Assembly (NCBI GenBank): GCA_902489775.1
Contig: CABUBH010000064.1
Location: 1 to 7,211, forward strand
From: an uncultured Collinsella sp.
Lineage (GTDB): Bacteria; Actinomycetota; Coriobacteriia; Coriobacteriales; Coriobacteriaceae
DNA: 7,211 nt
Direction of reading: 5' to 3'
Shown here: positions 1 to 6,186 of the stretch, piece by piece
Layout of the letters: each line of letters begins with the position of its first letter
Position numbering within the stretch: the first letter of the stretch is position 1
Notes under the pieces: generated by a model
What the model was told of the DNA's origin: nothing
The model's input: the letters and a program-made list of their open reading frames with translations, nothing else
The model's database searches: none
Position numbers and translations under genes: made by a program

Positions 1-98
1 TGACGGTGCTCGTTACCGACCGCCTGGCTCGCTACTACGAGACGGTCACCAAGCACAACCTCAAGTATCGTCGCTACTATCACCAGTTCGATTACTAA
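1..98 (+). CDS. C-terminal end of an unidentified protein (5' truncated)
   Basis: An open frame enters from the left edge and stops at the TAA at 96-98. Codons begin at position 3, so 31 residues are visible after a broken first codon. The tail is rich in Tyr, Arg, His and Lys and ends in HQFDY. This is too little to name a family: there is no recognisable motif, membrane segment or repeat. It lies 73 bases upstream of the sugar isomerase-like gene on the same strand, so the two could be co-transcribed, but nothing in the sequence proves it. No clear terminator follows the stop codon. That it is a real gene is inferred only from its frame, strand and composition. Confidence 0.5.
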   Translation, partial: TVLVTDRLARYYETVTKHNLKYRRYYHQFDY

Positions 99-111
99 GA
101 GCAAATAACGT

Positions 112-139
112 TTGTGTAATTGGGCCTCGCTCCTATATG
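112..139 (+). promoter_or_regulatory. weak candidate promoter for the sugar isomerase-like gene
   Basis: TTGTGT at 112-117 and TATATG at 134-139 are separated by 16 bases and could be -35 and -10 elements. The match to the sigma-70 type consensus is only partial. The position, just ahead of a palindrome and the 172 start, is the main argument. Transcription from upstream is an equally good explanation. Confidence 0.2.
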
Positions 140-140
140 G

Positions 141-154
141 AACGGGGCCCCGTT
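141..154. repeat. perfect 14-base palindrome, possible operator
   Basis: AACGGGGCCCCGTT equals its own reverse complement. It sits between the candidate -10 element and the ribosome binding site of the gene at 172, a position where a dimeric repressor could act. As RNA it would fold into only a 5-bp stem with a GGCC loop and no following T-run, so a terminator is unlikely. The operator role is inference; the symmetry is seen directly. Confidence 0.35.
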
Positions 155-160
155 TGGGTT

Positions 161-166
161 GGAGAG
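161..166 (+). promoter_or_regulatory. ribosome binding site fixing the start at 172
   Basis: GGAGAG lies 5 bases before the ATG at 172-174. The frame is open further upstream to a TTG at 112, but that codon has no Shine-Dalgarno sequence and would add 20 residues that do not resemble the family's N-terminus, so 172 is the chosen start. Confidence 0.7.
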
Positions 167-171
167 TAATT

Positions 172-1008
172 ATGAGCTACCCCCAGCTTGCCGTTATGAA
201 TATCAGCCATCGCTACTTTGATCTTGAGGAGTTCTTTTCTTCGGCGTCGGCTTCGGGCTACACGTGTTGCGAGCTTTGGACCGGGGCGATGCATCTGTAT
301 GTCGATTGCCATGGATACGATTCGCTCGAGCGGGTACGGGAGCTGTCGCAGCGGTATGGGGTTCGGATTGTGGGACTTTGTCCCGAACAGAACAACCCCA
401 AGCCGTGGAATATCGCGGCGCGCGGGAATGAGGCGCGTGCCCGCACGCTCGCGTACTTTAAGAACGTTGTAGATATCGCGGCGGAACTTGGAGCCGAGCA
501 GGTCATGGTCTCGAGCGGCTGGGCATTTTTGAACGAGCCGATCGAGGACGCGTGGGGTCGCAGCGCCTCGATGCTGCGTGCGATTGCCGAGCATGCGGGA
601 GAGTGCGGTGTGCGACTGGTGCTCGAGGCCCTACAGCCGGTTGAGTCGATGATCGTGAACTCGGCGGCCGATACGAAGCGCATGATCGAGGCAGTTGATC
701 ATCCGGCACTTAAGGCGTGTCTGGATTTGGGCGCTATGGCGGTGGCAGGGGATACCATCGACGATTATTTCGATCTGCTTGGCGATGATGTCGCCCACGT
801 GCATTTTGTCGATGTTGCGGCAGATGGCACGACGCATCTTGCCTGGGGTGACGGCGACCGCGATATGCGCGCCGACCTGGATAGGCTGGTGGCGCGCGGC
901 TATCGCGGAGTTGTTTCGGCCGAGACCTATGACTGGCGCTATTTTGCCGACCCCGCAGCTGCCGATGCGCAGGTAATGGCAGAGTATCGTCGTGCGATTG
1001 GCGTCTAG
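172..1008 (+). CDS. sugar phosphate isomerase/epimerase-like TIM barrel protein
   Basis: A cytosolic protein of 278 residues with no signal peptide or membrane segment. It looks like a member of the xylose isomerase-like TIM barrel superfamily (AP endonuclease family 2), which isomerises or epimerises sugars or related polyols using a divalent metal. The four expected metal ligands are present: Glu152 (in VLEALQ), Asp185 (in CLDLG), His211 (in HVHFVD) and Glu251 (in SAETYD). The first three match, from memory, the numbering of Pseudomonas cichorii D-tagatose 3-epimerase, and Glu158 is also shared. The family's substrate-side His188 and Arg217 are Ala and a non-Arg residue here, so the substrate probably differs and cannot be named. 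Codon use is less GC-biased than in the his genes (more TTT, CTT, GAT). It is separated from the his operon by 170 bases and is probably an independent catabolic gene. Fold is well supported; function is not. Confidence 0.82.
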   Translation: MSYPQLAVMNISHRYFDLEEFFSSASASGYTCCELWTGAMHLYVDCHGYDSLERVRELSQRYGVRIVGLCPEQNNPKPWNIAARGNEARARTLAYFKNVVDIAAELGAEQVMVSSGWAFLNEPIEDAWGRSASMLRAIAEHAGECGVRLVLEALQPVESMIVNSAADTKRMIEAVDHPALKACLDLGAMAVAGDTIDDYFDLLGDDVAHVHFVDVAADGTTHLAWGDGDRDMRADLDRLVARGYRGVVSAETYDWRYFADPAAADAQVMAEYRRAIGV

Positions 1009-1094
1009 GTGGGGTTGGGTTGCGACAATCCGCTCCTATGTTTCCAAATGAATACGGTGTGAGCCGAGGAGGACGATTCTCCCCGCAAACACTC

Positions 1095-1108
1095 TAGTAT
1101 GCTAAAGT
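1095..1108 (+). promoter_or_regulatory. candidate -10 region of the his operon promoter
   Basis: TAGTAT at 1095-1100, or an extended TGCTAAAGT at 1100-1108, is the best promoter-like sequence in the 170-base spacer before hisZG. No convincing -35 element lies 16-18 bases upstream. The start of transcription would fall around 1107-1115, at the foot of the hairpin at 1112-1143. This is a positional inference; the start site could be elsewhere. Confidence 0.3.
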
Positions 1109-1111
1109 ACC

Positions 1112-1143
1112 CAGAAGACCGGCGGAGCTATGCCGGTCTTCTG
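1112..1143 (+). promoter_or_regulatory. strong leader hairpin upstream of hisZG (attenuator, terminator or 5' stabiliser)
   Basis: CAGAAGACCGGC (1112-1123) pairs perfectly with GCCGGTCTTCTG (1132-1143), giving a 12-bp stem with an 8-base loop, GGAGCTAT. The sequence after it, TTCTATACG, is only mildly T-rich, so it is a poor classical intrinsic terminator. It ends 35 bases before the hisZG start and leaves that gene's AGGAGG free. It could end transcripts from the upstream gene, act in attenuation, or cap the 5' end of the his mRNA. I see no T-box consensus (TGGNACCGCG-like) and no run of His codons, so the two common his leader mechanisms are not supported. Confidence 0.6.
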
Positions 1144-1178
1144 TTCTATACGAAGCACAGCATGAGGAGGCTCACCAG

Positions 1179-2894
1179 ATGACGGCCACACCGTGGGGAT
1201 TCCGGGACATATTGCCCGAGGAGGCTCAGGCGCGCGAGGAGATTGCGCTGACGGTGAAGGGCTGCTTCAGGGAGCATCATTACCTTCCGGTCGAGACGCC
1301 ACTGCTCGAGGACAAGGGTTCGCTCGAGGAAGGCGGCCGCATTGCGGACACGCCGTTTAAACTCTTTGATGACGACGGTCGCCTGCTGGTGGTCCGTCCC
1401 GACAACACGCTGCCGATTGTGCGTCTGGTTTCGACTCGCATGCGCGCGGCCGATCTGCCCCTGCGCCTTCGCTACGAGGCGCCGGTGGTTCGTGAGTGCC
1501 AGCGCAATGCCGGCGGCTCGCGCCAGTTTACACAGTTGGGCTTTGAGCTTATCGGTGCGGGCGATACCGCGGGCGATGTCGAGATTGTCTCGCTCGTGGC
1601 CGAGGCGGTGCGCAAGCTGGCGCTGCCCGATGCACGCATCATCGCAGGTAGCGTACGCCCGTTTAAGGAGCTGCTCGCGGCGTGCGAGGATCGCGAGCTG
1701 GCTGCCGAGGCGCTGTGCTGCGTGCACGCCAACGACTTTGTGGGCCTCGATGCCCGCGTGGCGGCAAGCGTCGAGTCCGATGCCGTCAAGGCCGCCATTT
1801 GCGAGCTGCCGCGTCTGCACGGCGGTGCCGAGGTACTTGACCGCGTGGATGCGCTGCTGGTTGCCGCCGGTATCGTCGCGCCGCTGACGCGCGAGTTGCG
1901 TGCTCTGGTCGAGGGCCTGGCTCCCGAGGACGCCCAGGTGCTGTCGTTCGACTTCTCCATCATGAACTCTTTTGATTACTACACGGGCCTGGTCTTTAAG
2001 GCCTACGCCGGTGGCCTGCCCGATCCGGTGGGCTCGGGCGGCCGCTACGACTCCATCTTTACCGGCGCGTTCGGCGACGGCATCGAGGTGCCGGCGGCGG
2101 GCTTCGCCTTTTCGCTCGAGCGTCTGGAGGCCGCGCGCACCTCGGCCGAGGACGCCGCTTCCGACGGCGATCATGCGGTGGACCGTGGTGCCGAGGGCCC
2201 GCTGCGCATCGCCGTGCCCAAGGGCTCGCTTAAGGCTGACACGCTCGACGTGCTCGAGGCCGCGGGCCTGGACGTCTCTGAGCTGCGCGACCCCGGCCGT
2301 CACCTGATCGTGCGCGGTCACGACACGCGTGCCGGCGAGGGCACGGTCGGAGATATCGAGTTTGTCATCGTGCGTCCCAGCGACGCGCCCGCCTTTGTGG
2401 GCTGCGGCGGTGCCGATTGCGGCATCTGCGGTTGGGACTCGCTCATCGAGGCCGACCTCAACCTGCTGCAGCTGGTCGACCTGGGCTACGGCCTGTGCAC
2501 GTTTATCGAGGCGGAGCCCGCGTGGCGCGCTGGCCAGGCCGAGCGCAACTATGCCCGTCGCGGGTCGCTTCGTGTGGCCACCAAGTATCCGCGCATCGCG
2601 AGCGCCTGGTATGCCGAGCGTGGCGTGAATGCCGATATCGTCTCGCTGCACGGCAATATCGAGCTGGGCCCCATCGTCGGTATGACCGACCGTATCGTGG
2701 ACATTACCGCCACGGGCGCCACCCTGCGCGATAACGACCTGGTTATTACTGGTCGCATTATGGACTGCACGGCGCGCTTCTTTGTCAATCCGGGTGCCGC
2801 GCGCCTGGATCCGCGCGTACGCAATCTGGCAGATCGCTTGGCAGCTGCTGTTAAGGACAAGCATTTTGAGCCCGTCGCGGGCTCGGCACAATAG
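1179..2894 (+). CDS. hisZG: HisZ-HisG fusion: ATP phosphoribosyltransferase, regulatory plus catalytic subunit in one chain
   Basis: This 571-residue protein carries both halves of the short-form ATP phosphoribosyltransferase, which condenses ATP with PRPP in the first step of histidine synthesis. Residues 1 to about 320 are the HisZ domain, a histidyl-tRNA synthetase paralogue: class II-like segments include VRPDNT (72-77), DYYTG (266-270) and GGRYD (287-291). Residues 321-341 are a charged, Ala/Asp-rich linker. From Leu342 the HisG domain begins with RIAVPKGSL and contains RVATKYP, the segment ELGPIVGMTD and the PRPP-binding loop DITATGATLRDNDL (508-521). HisG is the short type, lacking the C-terminal regulatory domain of long HisG, which fits its need for HisZ. 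There is no stop or frameshift between the halves. Cys409, Cys414 and Cys417 lie in CGGADCGICGWD, where relatives usually have GAADLGI-like sequence. The start is set by AGGAGG at 1165-1170, 8 bases upstream. It is the first gene of the operon. Confidence 0.95.
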   Translation: MTATPWGFRDILPEEAQAREEIALTVKGCFREHHYLPVETPLLEDKGSLEEGGRIADTPFKLFDDDGRLLVVRPDNTLPIVRLVSTRMRAADLPLRLRYEAPVVRECQRNAGGSRQFTQLGFELIGAGDTAGDVEIVSLVAEAVRKLALPDARIIAGSVRPFKELLAACEDRELAAEALCCVHANDFVGLDARVAASVESDAVKAAICELPRLHGGAEVLDRVDALLVAAGIVAPLTRELRALVEGLAPEDAQVLSFDFSIMNSFDYYTGLVFKAYAGGLPDPVGSGGRYDSIFTGAFGDGIEVPAAGFAFSLERLEAARTSAEDAASDGDHAVDRGAEGPLRIAVPKGSLKADTLDVLEAAGLDVSELRDPGRHLIVRGHDTRAGEGTVGDIEFVIVRPSDAPAFVGCGGADCGICGWDSLIEADLNLLQLVDLGYGLCTFIEAEPAWRAGQAERNYARRGSLRVATKYPRIASAWYAERGVNADIVSLHGNIELGPIVGMTDRIVDITATGATLRDNDLVITGRIMDCTARFFVNPGAARLDPRVRNLADRLAAAVKDKHFEPVAGSAQ

Positions 2895-2922
2895 CGCGAG
2901 CACGCACGGGCGCCCCAACGTA

Positions 2923-2966
2923 CGGGCTGCGGGCCGACTGGCGCCGCCGCCCGGCCTTTCGTTTTT
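2923..2966 (+). terminator. terminator-like hairpin with T-run between hisZG and hisD
   Basis: CGGGCTGCGG (2923-2932) pairs with CCGCCGCCCG (2944-2953) with one internal mismatch, and GCC (2933-2935) can extend the stem with GGC (2940-2942), leaving the loop GACT and one bulged G. After the stem comes GCC, then TTTCGTTTTT (2957-2966). This has the layout of an intrinsic terminator, 33 bases before the hisD start. Because the rest of the operon continues in the same direction with no visible promoter after it, partial termination or mRNA processing is more likely than a full stop. Confidence 0.5.
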
Positions 2967-2999
2967 CGAACACAACCTCGACCGATAGGGGATACCGAT

Positions 3000-4436
3000 A
3001 TGAAGACCATCAAGCTTGCTCCCGGTGAACGCCTCGTTACCAACCAGCTCAACCGTAAGGGCGTGCTGCCGCAAAACATCGTCGACGCCGCCCGCGATAT
3101 CGTGGCCAACGTGCGCGCCAACGGCGATGCCGCGGTGCGCGATTACTGCCAGCGTTTTGATGGCGTTGAGCTGCAGAGCTTCCGCTTGCCGCAGGAGCAG
3201 ATCGATGCTGCGCTCGAAGGCCTCGACCCCGCTTTTGTTGCCGCGTTGGAGAAGGCCGCGCGCCAGATTCGCGAGTTCCACCAGCGTGAGGTCGAGCAGA
3301 GCTGGTTTACCACGCGCCCGGACGGCACGATGCTCGGCGTTAAAGTGACCCCGCTTGCCGCAGCCGGCATCTATGTGCCGGGCGGCCGTGCGCAGTATCC
3401 CTCCACCGTGCTCATGAACGCTATTCCCGCCAAGGTGGCCGGCGTTAAGCGCGTGGTCATGGTGACTCCGCCGCAAAAGGACGGCCTGATCAGCCCGTAT
3501 ACGCTCGCGGCTGCCAAGCTCGGCGGCGTGGACGAGATCTATATGGTGGGTGGCGCCCAGGCTGTCGCTGCGCTGGCGTACGGCACCGAGACCATTCCGC
3601 GTGTCGATAAGATCACCGGCCCGGGCAACGCCTTTGTCGCCGCGGCCAAGCAGATCGTGTCGGGCGACGTGGGCATCGACATGGTCGCCGGCCCGTCCGA
3701 GGTCTGCGTGCTGGCCGATGCCACGGCCAAGCCCATGGTGGTCGCGGCCGACCTGATGGCTCAGGCCGAGCACGATCCGCTGGCCGCCTGCTATCTGGTG
3801 ACCTGCGATGAGCAGTTTGCGCGCGAGGTCGAGGCGGGTATCGATATTCTGGTGGCGCAGTCGCCGCGCGCCGAGATCACGCGTGCCTCGCTCGATAACG
3901 AGGGCACCATCGTGGTGGCCGCCGACATGGCCGCTGCCGTCGAGGCCGTGAACACCGTGGCGCCCGAGCACCTGGAGCTGCACTGCAAGGATGCGATGGG
4001 CCTGCTTGGCGGTATCCGCAACGCCGGTGCCATCTTTGTGGGCGCTTGGAGCTCCGAGCCGCTCGGCGATTATGTTGCCGGCCCCAACCACACGCTGCCG
4101 ACCGGCGGCACGGCCATGTTCTCCAATCCGCTTTCGGTCGAAGAGTTCGTTAAGCGCTCGAGCGTCATTTGCTATACGCCCGAGGGCCTGCTCTCCGACG
4201 CTCCCGCCACGCAGCGTCTAGCCGAGGCCGAGGGCCTGTGGGCGCACGCGCTTTCGGCCGCACTGCGCCGCCGCGTGCTGGAGCAGGGCGAGGATGCCGT
4301 GAGCGCCGAGTCGCTGGCTGCGGCCGATCTGACTAAGGTTGCCTGGCCGGGCGACGCCGTGGCGACGGTCGCCGAGGGCGTGGACCTGGCGACGGCTGCA
4401 GGCGGTGCCGCTGGCGCGGTCGTCGAGGAGGCCTAA
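3000..4436 (+). CDS. hisD: histidinol dehydrogenase
   Basis: HisD carries out the last two steps of histidine synthesis in the cytosol, oxidising L-histidinol through histidinal to L-histidine with two NAD+ and a bound zinc. The expected residues are present, offset by 3-4 from the Escherichia coli numbering: zinc ligands Gln255 and His258 (in AQAEHDP), Asp357 (in LGDYVAGPNH) and His416 (in LWAHALS), and the catalytic pair Glu323-His324 (in APEHLEL). The family signature IDMVAGPSEV is intact. The protein has 478 residues, longer than the usual 430-440: about 45 residues after position 431 form an Ala/Val/Gly-rich acidic tail with no recognised motif. AGGGGA at 2987-2992 lies 7 bases before the ATG. 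The gene follows hisZG after a 105-base spacer and is separated from hisC by one base, so hisD and hisC are likely translationally coupled. Confidence 0.97.
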   Translation: MKTIKLAPGERLVTNQLNRKGVLPQNIVDAARDIVANVRANGDAAVRDYCQRFDGVELQSFRLPQEQIDAALEGLDPAFVAALEKAARQIREFHQREVEQSWFTTRPDGTMLGVKVTPLAAAGIYVPGGRAQYPSTVLMNAIPAKVAGVKRVVMVTPPQKDGLISPYTLAAAKLGGVDEIYMVGGAQAVAALAYGTETIPRVDKITGPGNAFVAAAKQIVSGDVGIDMVAGPSEVCVLADATAKPMVVAADLMAQAEHDPLAACYLVTCDEQFAREVEAGIDILVAQSPRAEITRASLDNEGTIVVAADMAAAVEAVNTVAPEHLELHCKDAMGLLGGIRNAGAIFVGAWSSEPLGDYVAGPNHTLPTGGTAMFSNPLSVEEFVKRSSVICYTPEGLLSDAPATQRLAEAEGLWAHALSAALRRRVLEQGEDAVSAESLAAADLTKVAWPGDAVATVAEGVDLATAAGGAAGAVVEEA

Positions 4437-4437
4437 T

Positions 4438-5553
4438 ATGGCCGAACTCACGCCGCGCATGAAGGAGCTCGTCCAGCCTTACCTGGCCGGTATTGAGCCC
4501 TACGATCCCAACTTTACGCCTACGCGCATCAACCTTTCGGCCAACGAGAACACCTATCCCGTGCCGGCCGGCGTGCGCGAGGCGATCGACGCGGCCTTGG
4601 CTGCCACACCGCTCAACCGCTATCCCGATCCCATGTCGAACGACCTGCGCGACGAGCTCGCTGCCTGGCATGGCGTGACGCGCGAGAACATCTGCGTGGG
4701 AAACGGCGGCGACGAGCTGCTCTATAACTATCTGCTGGCGTTTGGCGGCGCGGGGAGGACTCTGCTCAACTGCCCGCCGTGCTTTAGCGAGTACGCATTC
4801 TTTGCGTCGCTCTGTCAGACCGAGGTGCGCGACGTGTGGCGCGACCCGGCGACCTTTGAGCTCGACCAGGCGGCTGTGCTCGCGGCGGCGCCGAAGTGCA
4901 ACCTGGCCATCGTGACCTCGCCCAATAACCCCACGGGTGACGTGGCACCGCTCGACTTTGTCGCGGCGCTGTGCGATGCGTGCCCCGGCATGGTCATGGT
5001 CGACGAGGCCTACGTTGAGTTTGCCGACGATTCGTTTGGCACGGCCACCACGGCGCAGGGGCTTATTGCCGAGCATCCCAACCTGGTGATTCTGCATACA
5101 CTGTCCAAGGCGTTTGGCGCCGCCGGTACGCGTCTGGGTTACGTGATCGCGGTGCCGGAAGTCATCGACGTGTTCGCGGCGATTCGCCAGATTTATTCGG
5201 TCAACGTGCTGAGCCAGGCGGCGGCGCTTGCCTGTGTGCGTGCCCGCGATGCGTACGCGCCCGTGGTGGCACAGGTCGCATCCGAGCGCGAGCGCGAGCT
5301 GTGCGCCCTGCGCGCGATGGCTGCCGAGGGTCTGCCCGTGGAGGCGTGGCCGAGCGCGGCGAACTTTGTGCTCGTGCGTACGCCGCATGCCACGCGCGTG
5401 CGCGAGCGTCTGCGCGATGAGTATTCGATTTTGGTGCGCGACTTTAGCTACGCGCCGGGGCTCGCGGACTGCCTGCGCATTACCGTGGGCACCCCGCAGG
5501 AAAATGACGAGGTGCTGGCCGCGTTTGCCGCGCTGGTGAAGGAGGAGATGTAG
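4438..5553 (+). CDS. hisC: histidinol-phosphate aminotransferase
   Basis: HisC is a fold-type I PLP enzyme that transfers the amino group of glutamate to imidazole acetol phosphate, giving L-histidinol phosphate. The 371-residue length is normal. Visible PLP-site residues are Asn164 in SPNNPTG, Asp189 and Tyr192 in VDEAYVEF, the Schiff-base Lys224 in TLSKAFG, and the carboxylate-binding Arg347 in CLRITVG. The N-terminal INLSANEN segment is also typical. The start at 4438 is chosen because GAGGAGG (4425-4431), inside the end of hisD, lies 6 bases upstream; an in-frame ATG at 4339 would overlap hisD by 98 bases and has no family-like sequence. The stop codon abuts the hisB start. Aromatic aminotransferases and CobD look similar, but the setting between hisD and hisB settles the role. 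Confidence 0.96.
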   Translation: MAELTPRMKELVQPYLAGIEPYDPNFTPTRINLSANENTYPVPAGVREAIDAALAATPLNRYPDPMSNDLRDELAAWHGVTRENICVGNGGDELLYNYLLAFGGAGRTLLNCPPCFSEYAFFASLCQTEVRDVWRDPATFELDQAAVLAAAPKCNLAIVTSPNNPTGDVAPLDFVAALCDACPGMVMVDEAYVEFADDSFGTATTAQGLIAEHPNLVILHTLSKAFGAAGTRLGYVIAVPEVIDVFAAIRQIYSVNVLSQAAALACVRARDAYAPVVAQVASERERELCALRAMAAEGLPVEAWPSAANFVLVRTPHATRVRERLRDEYSILVRDFSYAPGLADCLRITVGTPQENDEVLAAFAALVKEEM

Positions 5554-6141
5554 ATGGGCCGTTATGCCGAGGTAACCCGCAAGACAGGGGAGACCGATAT
5601 TGTCGTCAAGCTCGATTTGGATGGAACCGGTACGTGCGATATCTCGACCGGCGTGCCGTTTTTCGACCACATGCTCAACGCCTTTGGCCGCCATGGCCTG
5701 TTTGATTTGACGGTGCGCGCGGTGGGCGACGTGGAGGTCGACGCACACCACACCGTCGAGGACACGGGCATTGTGCTGGGTGAGGCGTTTTGCCAAGCGC
5801 TGAGTGACAAGGTGGGCATTACGCGCTTTGCCGACGCGGCGATCGCCATGGACGAGACGCTCGTGATGGCCGCCGTGGATATCTCGGGCCGCGGGCAGGC
5901 TTACTGCGAGCTGCCCGTGCCGACCGAGCGCGTGGGCACCTTTGATACCGAGCTGGCTGTCGAGTTCTTCTACGCCTTCGCGCGCGACGCCAAACTCACG
6001 CTGCACGTGCGCGAGCTGGCGGGCGGTAACTCGCATCACATTATCGAGGCTGCCTTTAAGGCCGTGGGCCGCACGATGCGCCGCGCCTGCGAGCTGGATC
6101 CCCGCGTGCAGGGCATCCCCAGCACCAAGGGCTCATTGTAA
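5554..6141 (+). CDS. hisB: imidazoleglycerol-phosphate dehydratase (monofunctional)
   Basis: HisB removes water from imidazole glycerol phosphate to give imidazole acetol phosphate, using manganese bound by histidines and glutamates; the family assembles as a 24-mer. At 195 residues it is the monofunctional dehydratase, without the N-terminal histidinol-phosphatase domain of the E. coli type. Metal-site motifs are FFDHML (His39), DAHHTVEDTG (His65, His66, Glu69) and NSHHIIEAAFK (His161, His162, Glu165). The ATG directly follows the hisC stop with no spacer, and AAGGAGGAG (5539-5547) lies in the end of hisC, so the two are likely coupled. Since no phosphatase domain is present, the histidinol-phosphatase step must be done by a protein outside this window. 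Confidence 0.97.
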   Translation: MGRYAEVTRKTGETDIVVKLDLDGTGTCDISTGVPFFDHMLNAFGRHGLFDLTVRAVGDVEVDAHHTVEDTGIVLGEAFCQALSDKVGITRFADAAIAMDETLVMAAVDISGRGQAYCELPVPTERVGTFDTELAVEFFYAFARDAKLTLHVRELAGGNSHHIIEAAFKAVGRTMRRACELDPRVQGIPSTKGSL

Positions 6142-6164
6142 CCTGCCAAAAAGGGACAGGTTTT
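6141..6164 (+). repeat. small hairpin with T-run in the hisB-hisH junction
   Basis: ACCTG (6141-6145) pairs with CAGGT (6157-6161), and CC (6146-6147) can continue the stem with GG (6154-6155) if A6156 is bulged. The loop is A-rich (AAAAAG) and TTTT ends at 6164. It starts in the last base of the hisB stop codon and fills most of the only sizeable gap in the downstream part of the operon. It may be a weak terminator, an RNA processing or stability element, or a copy of a dispersed palindromic repeat. The short stem makes efficient termination unlikely. Confidence 0.45.
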
Positions 6165-6173
6165 GAATGAGAT

Positions 6174-6182
6174 AAGGGAGGG
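6174..6182 (+). promoter_or_regulatory. ribosome binding site fixing a GTG start for hisH
   Basis: AAGGGAGGG lies 4 bases before the GTG at 6187-6189. An in-frame TTG at 6163 would add eight residues, but it falls inside the T-run of the hairpin and has no Shine-Dalgarno sequence. The ATG at 6167 is followed almost at once by a stop. GTG at 6187 gives the family-typical short N-terminus. Confidence 0.75.
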
Positions 6183-6186
6183 TCGC

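Noticed and set aside
1038..1097. A 19-residue ORF in the spacer before hisZG
   Set aside because: No ribosome binding site and no recognisable sequence; such short frames are expected by chance.
1009..1178. T-box riboswitch or His-codon attenuator for the his operon
   Set aside because: No TGGNACCGCG-like antiterminator sequence, no specifier-loop layout and no run of CAC/CAT codons could be found.
1099..1182. A 27-residue upstream ORF whose TGA overlaps the hisZG ATG
   Set aside because: It could suggest a leader peptide with coupling, but its ATG lies in the candidate -10 region, has no Shine-Dalgarno sequence, and it contains only one His codon. It is probably chance.
2960..2999. A separate promoter for hisD after the terminator-like hairpin
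   Set aside because: No -10-like hexamer with a suitable -35 was visible in the 33 bases before hisD.
1146..4091. A 981-codon open frame on the minus strand across hisZG and hisD
   Set aside because: It is antisense to two clearly recognised enzymes. Long stop-free antisense frames are expected where GC-rich codon bias removes TTA, CTA and TCA. Its translation is rich in His, Arg and Gly with no domain I recognise, and no ribosome binding site stands out.
4339..4437. An N-terminal extension of hisC from the ATG at 4339
   Set aside because: It overlaps the hisD coding end, its translation is Arg/Trp-rich and unlike HisC, and the ATG at 4438 has a strong GAGGAGG at good spacing.
4333..6039. 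A 568-codon minus-strand frame across hisC and hisB
   Set aside because: Same reason: a shadow of conserved genes on the other strand, with basic low-information composition and no motifs.
6163..6186. TTG at 6163 as the hisH start
   Set aside because: It sits in the T-run of the hairpin and has no ribosome binding site, whereas the GTG at 6187 has one and gives the normal HisH N-terminus.
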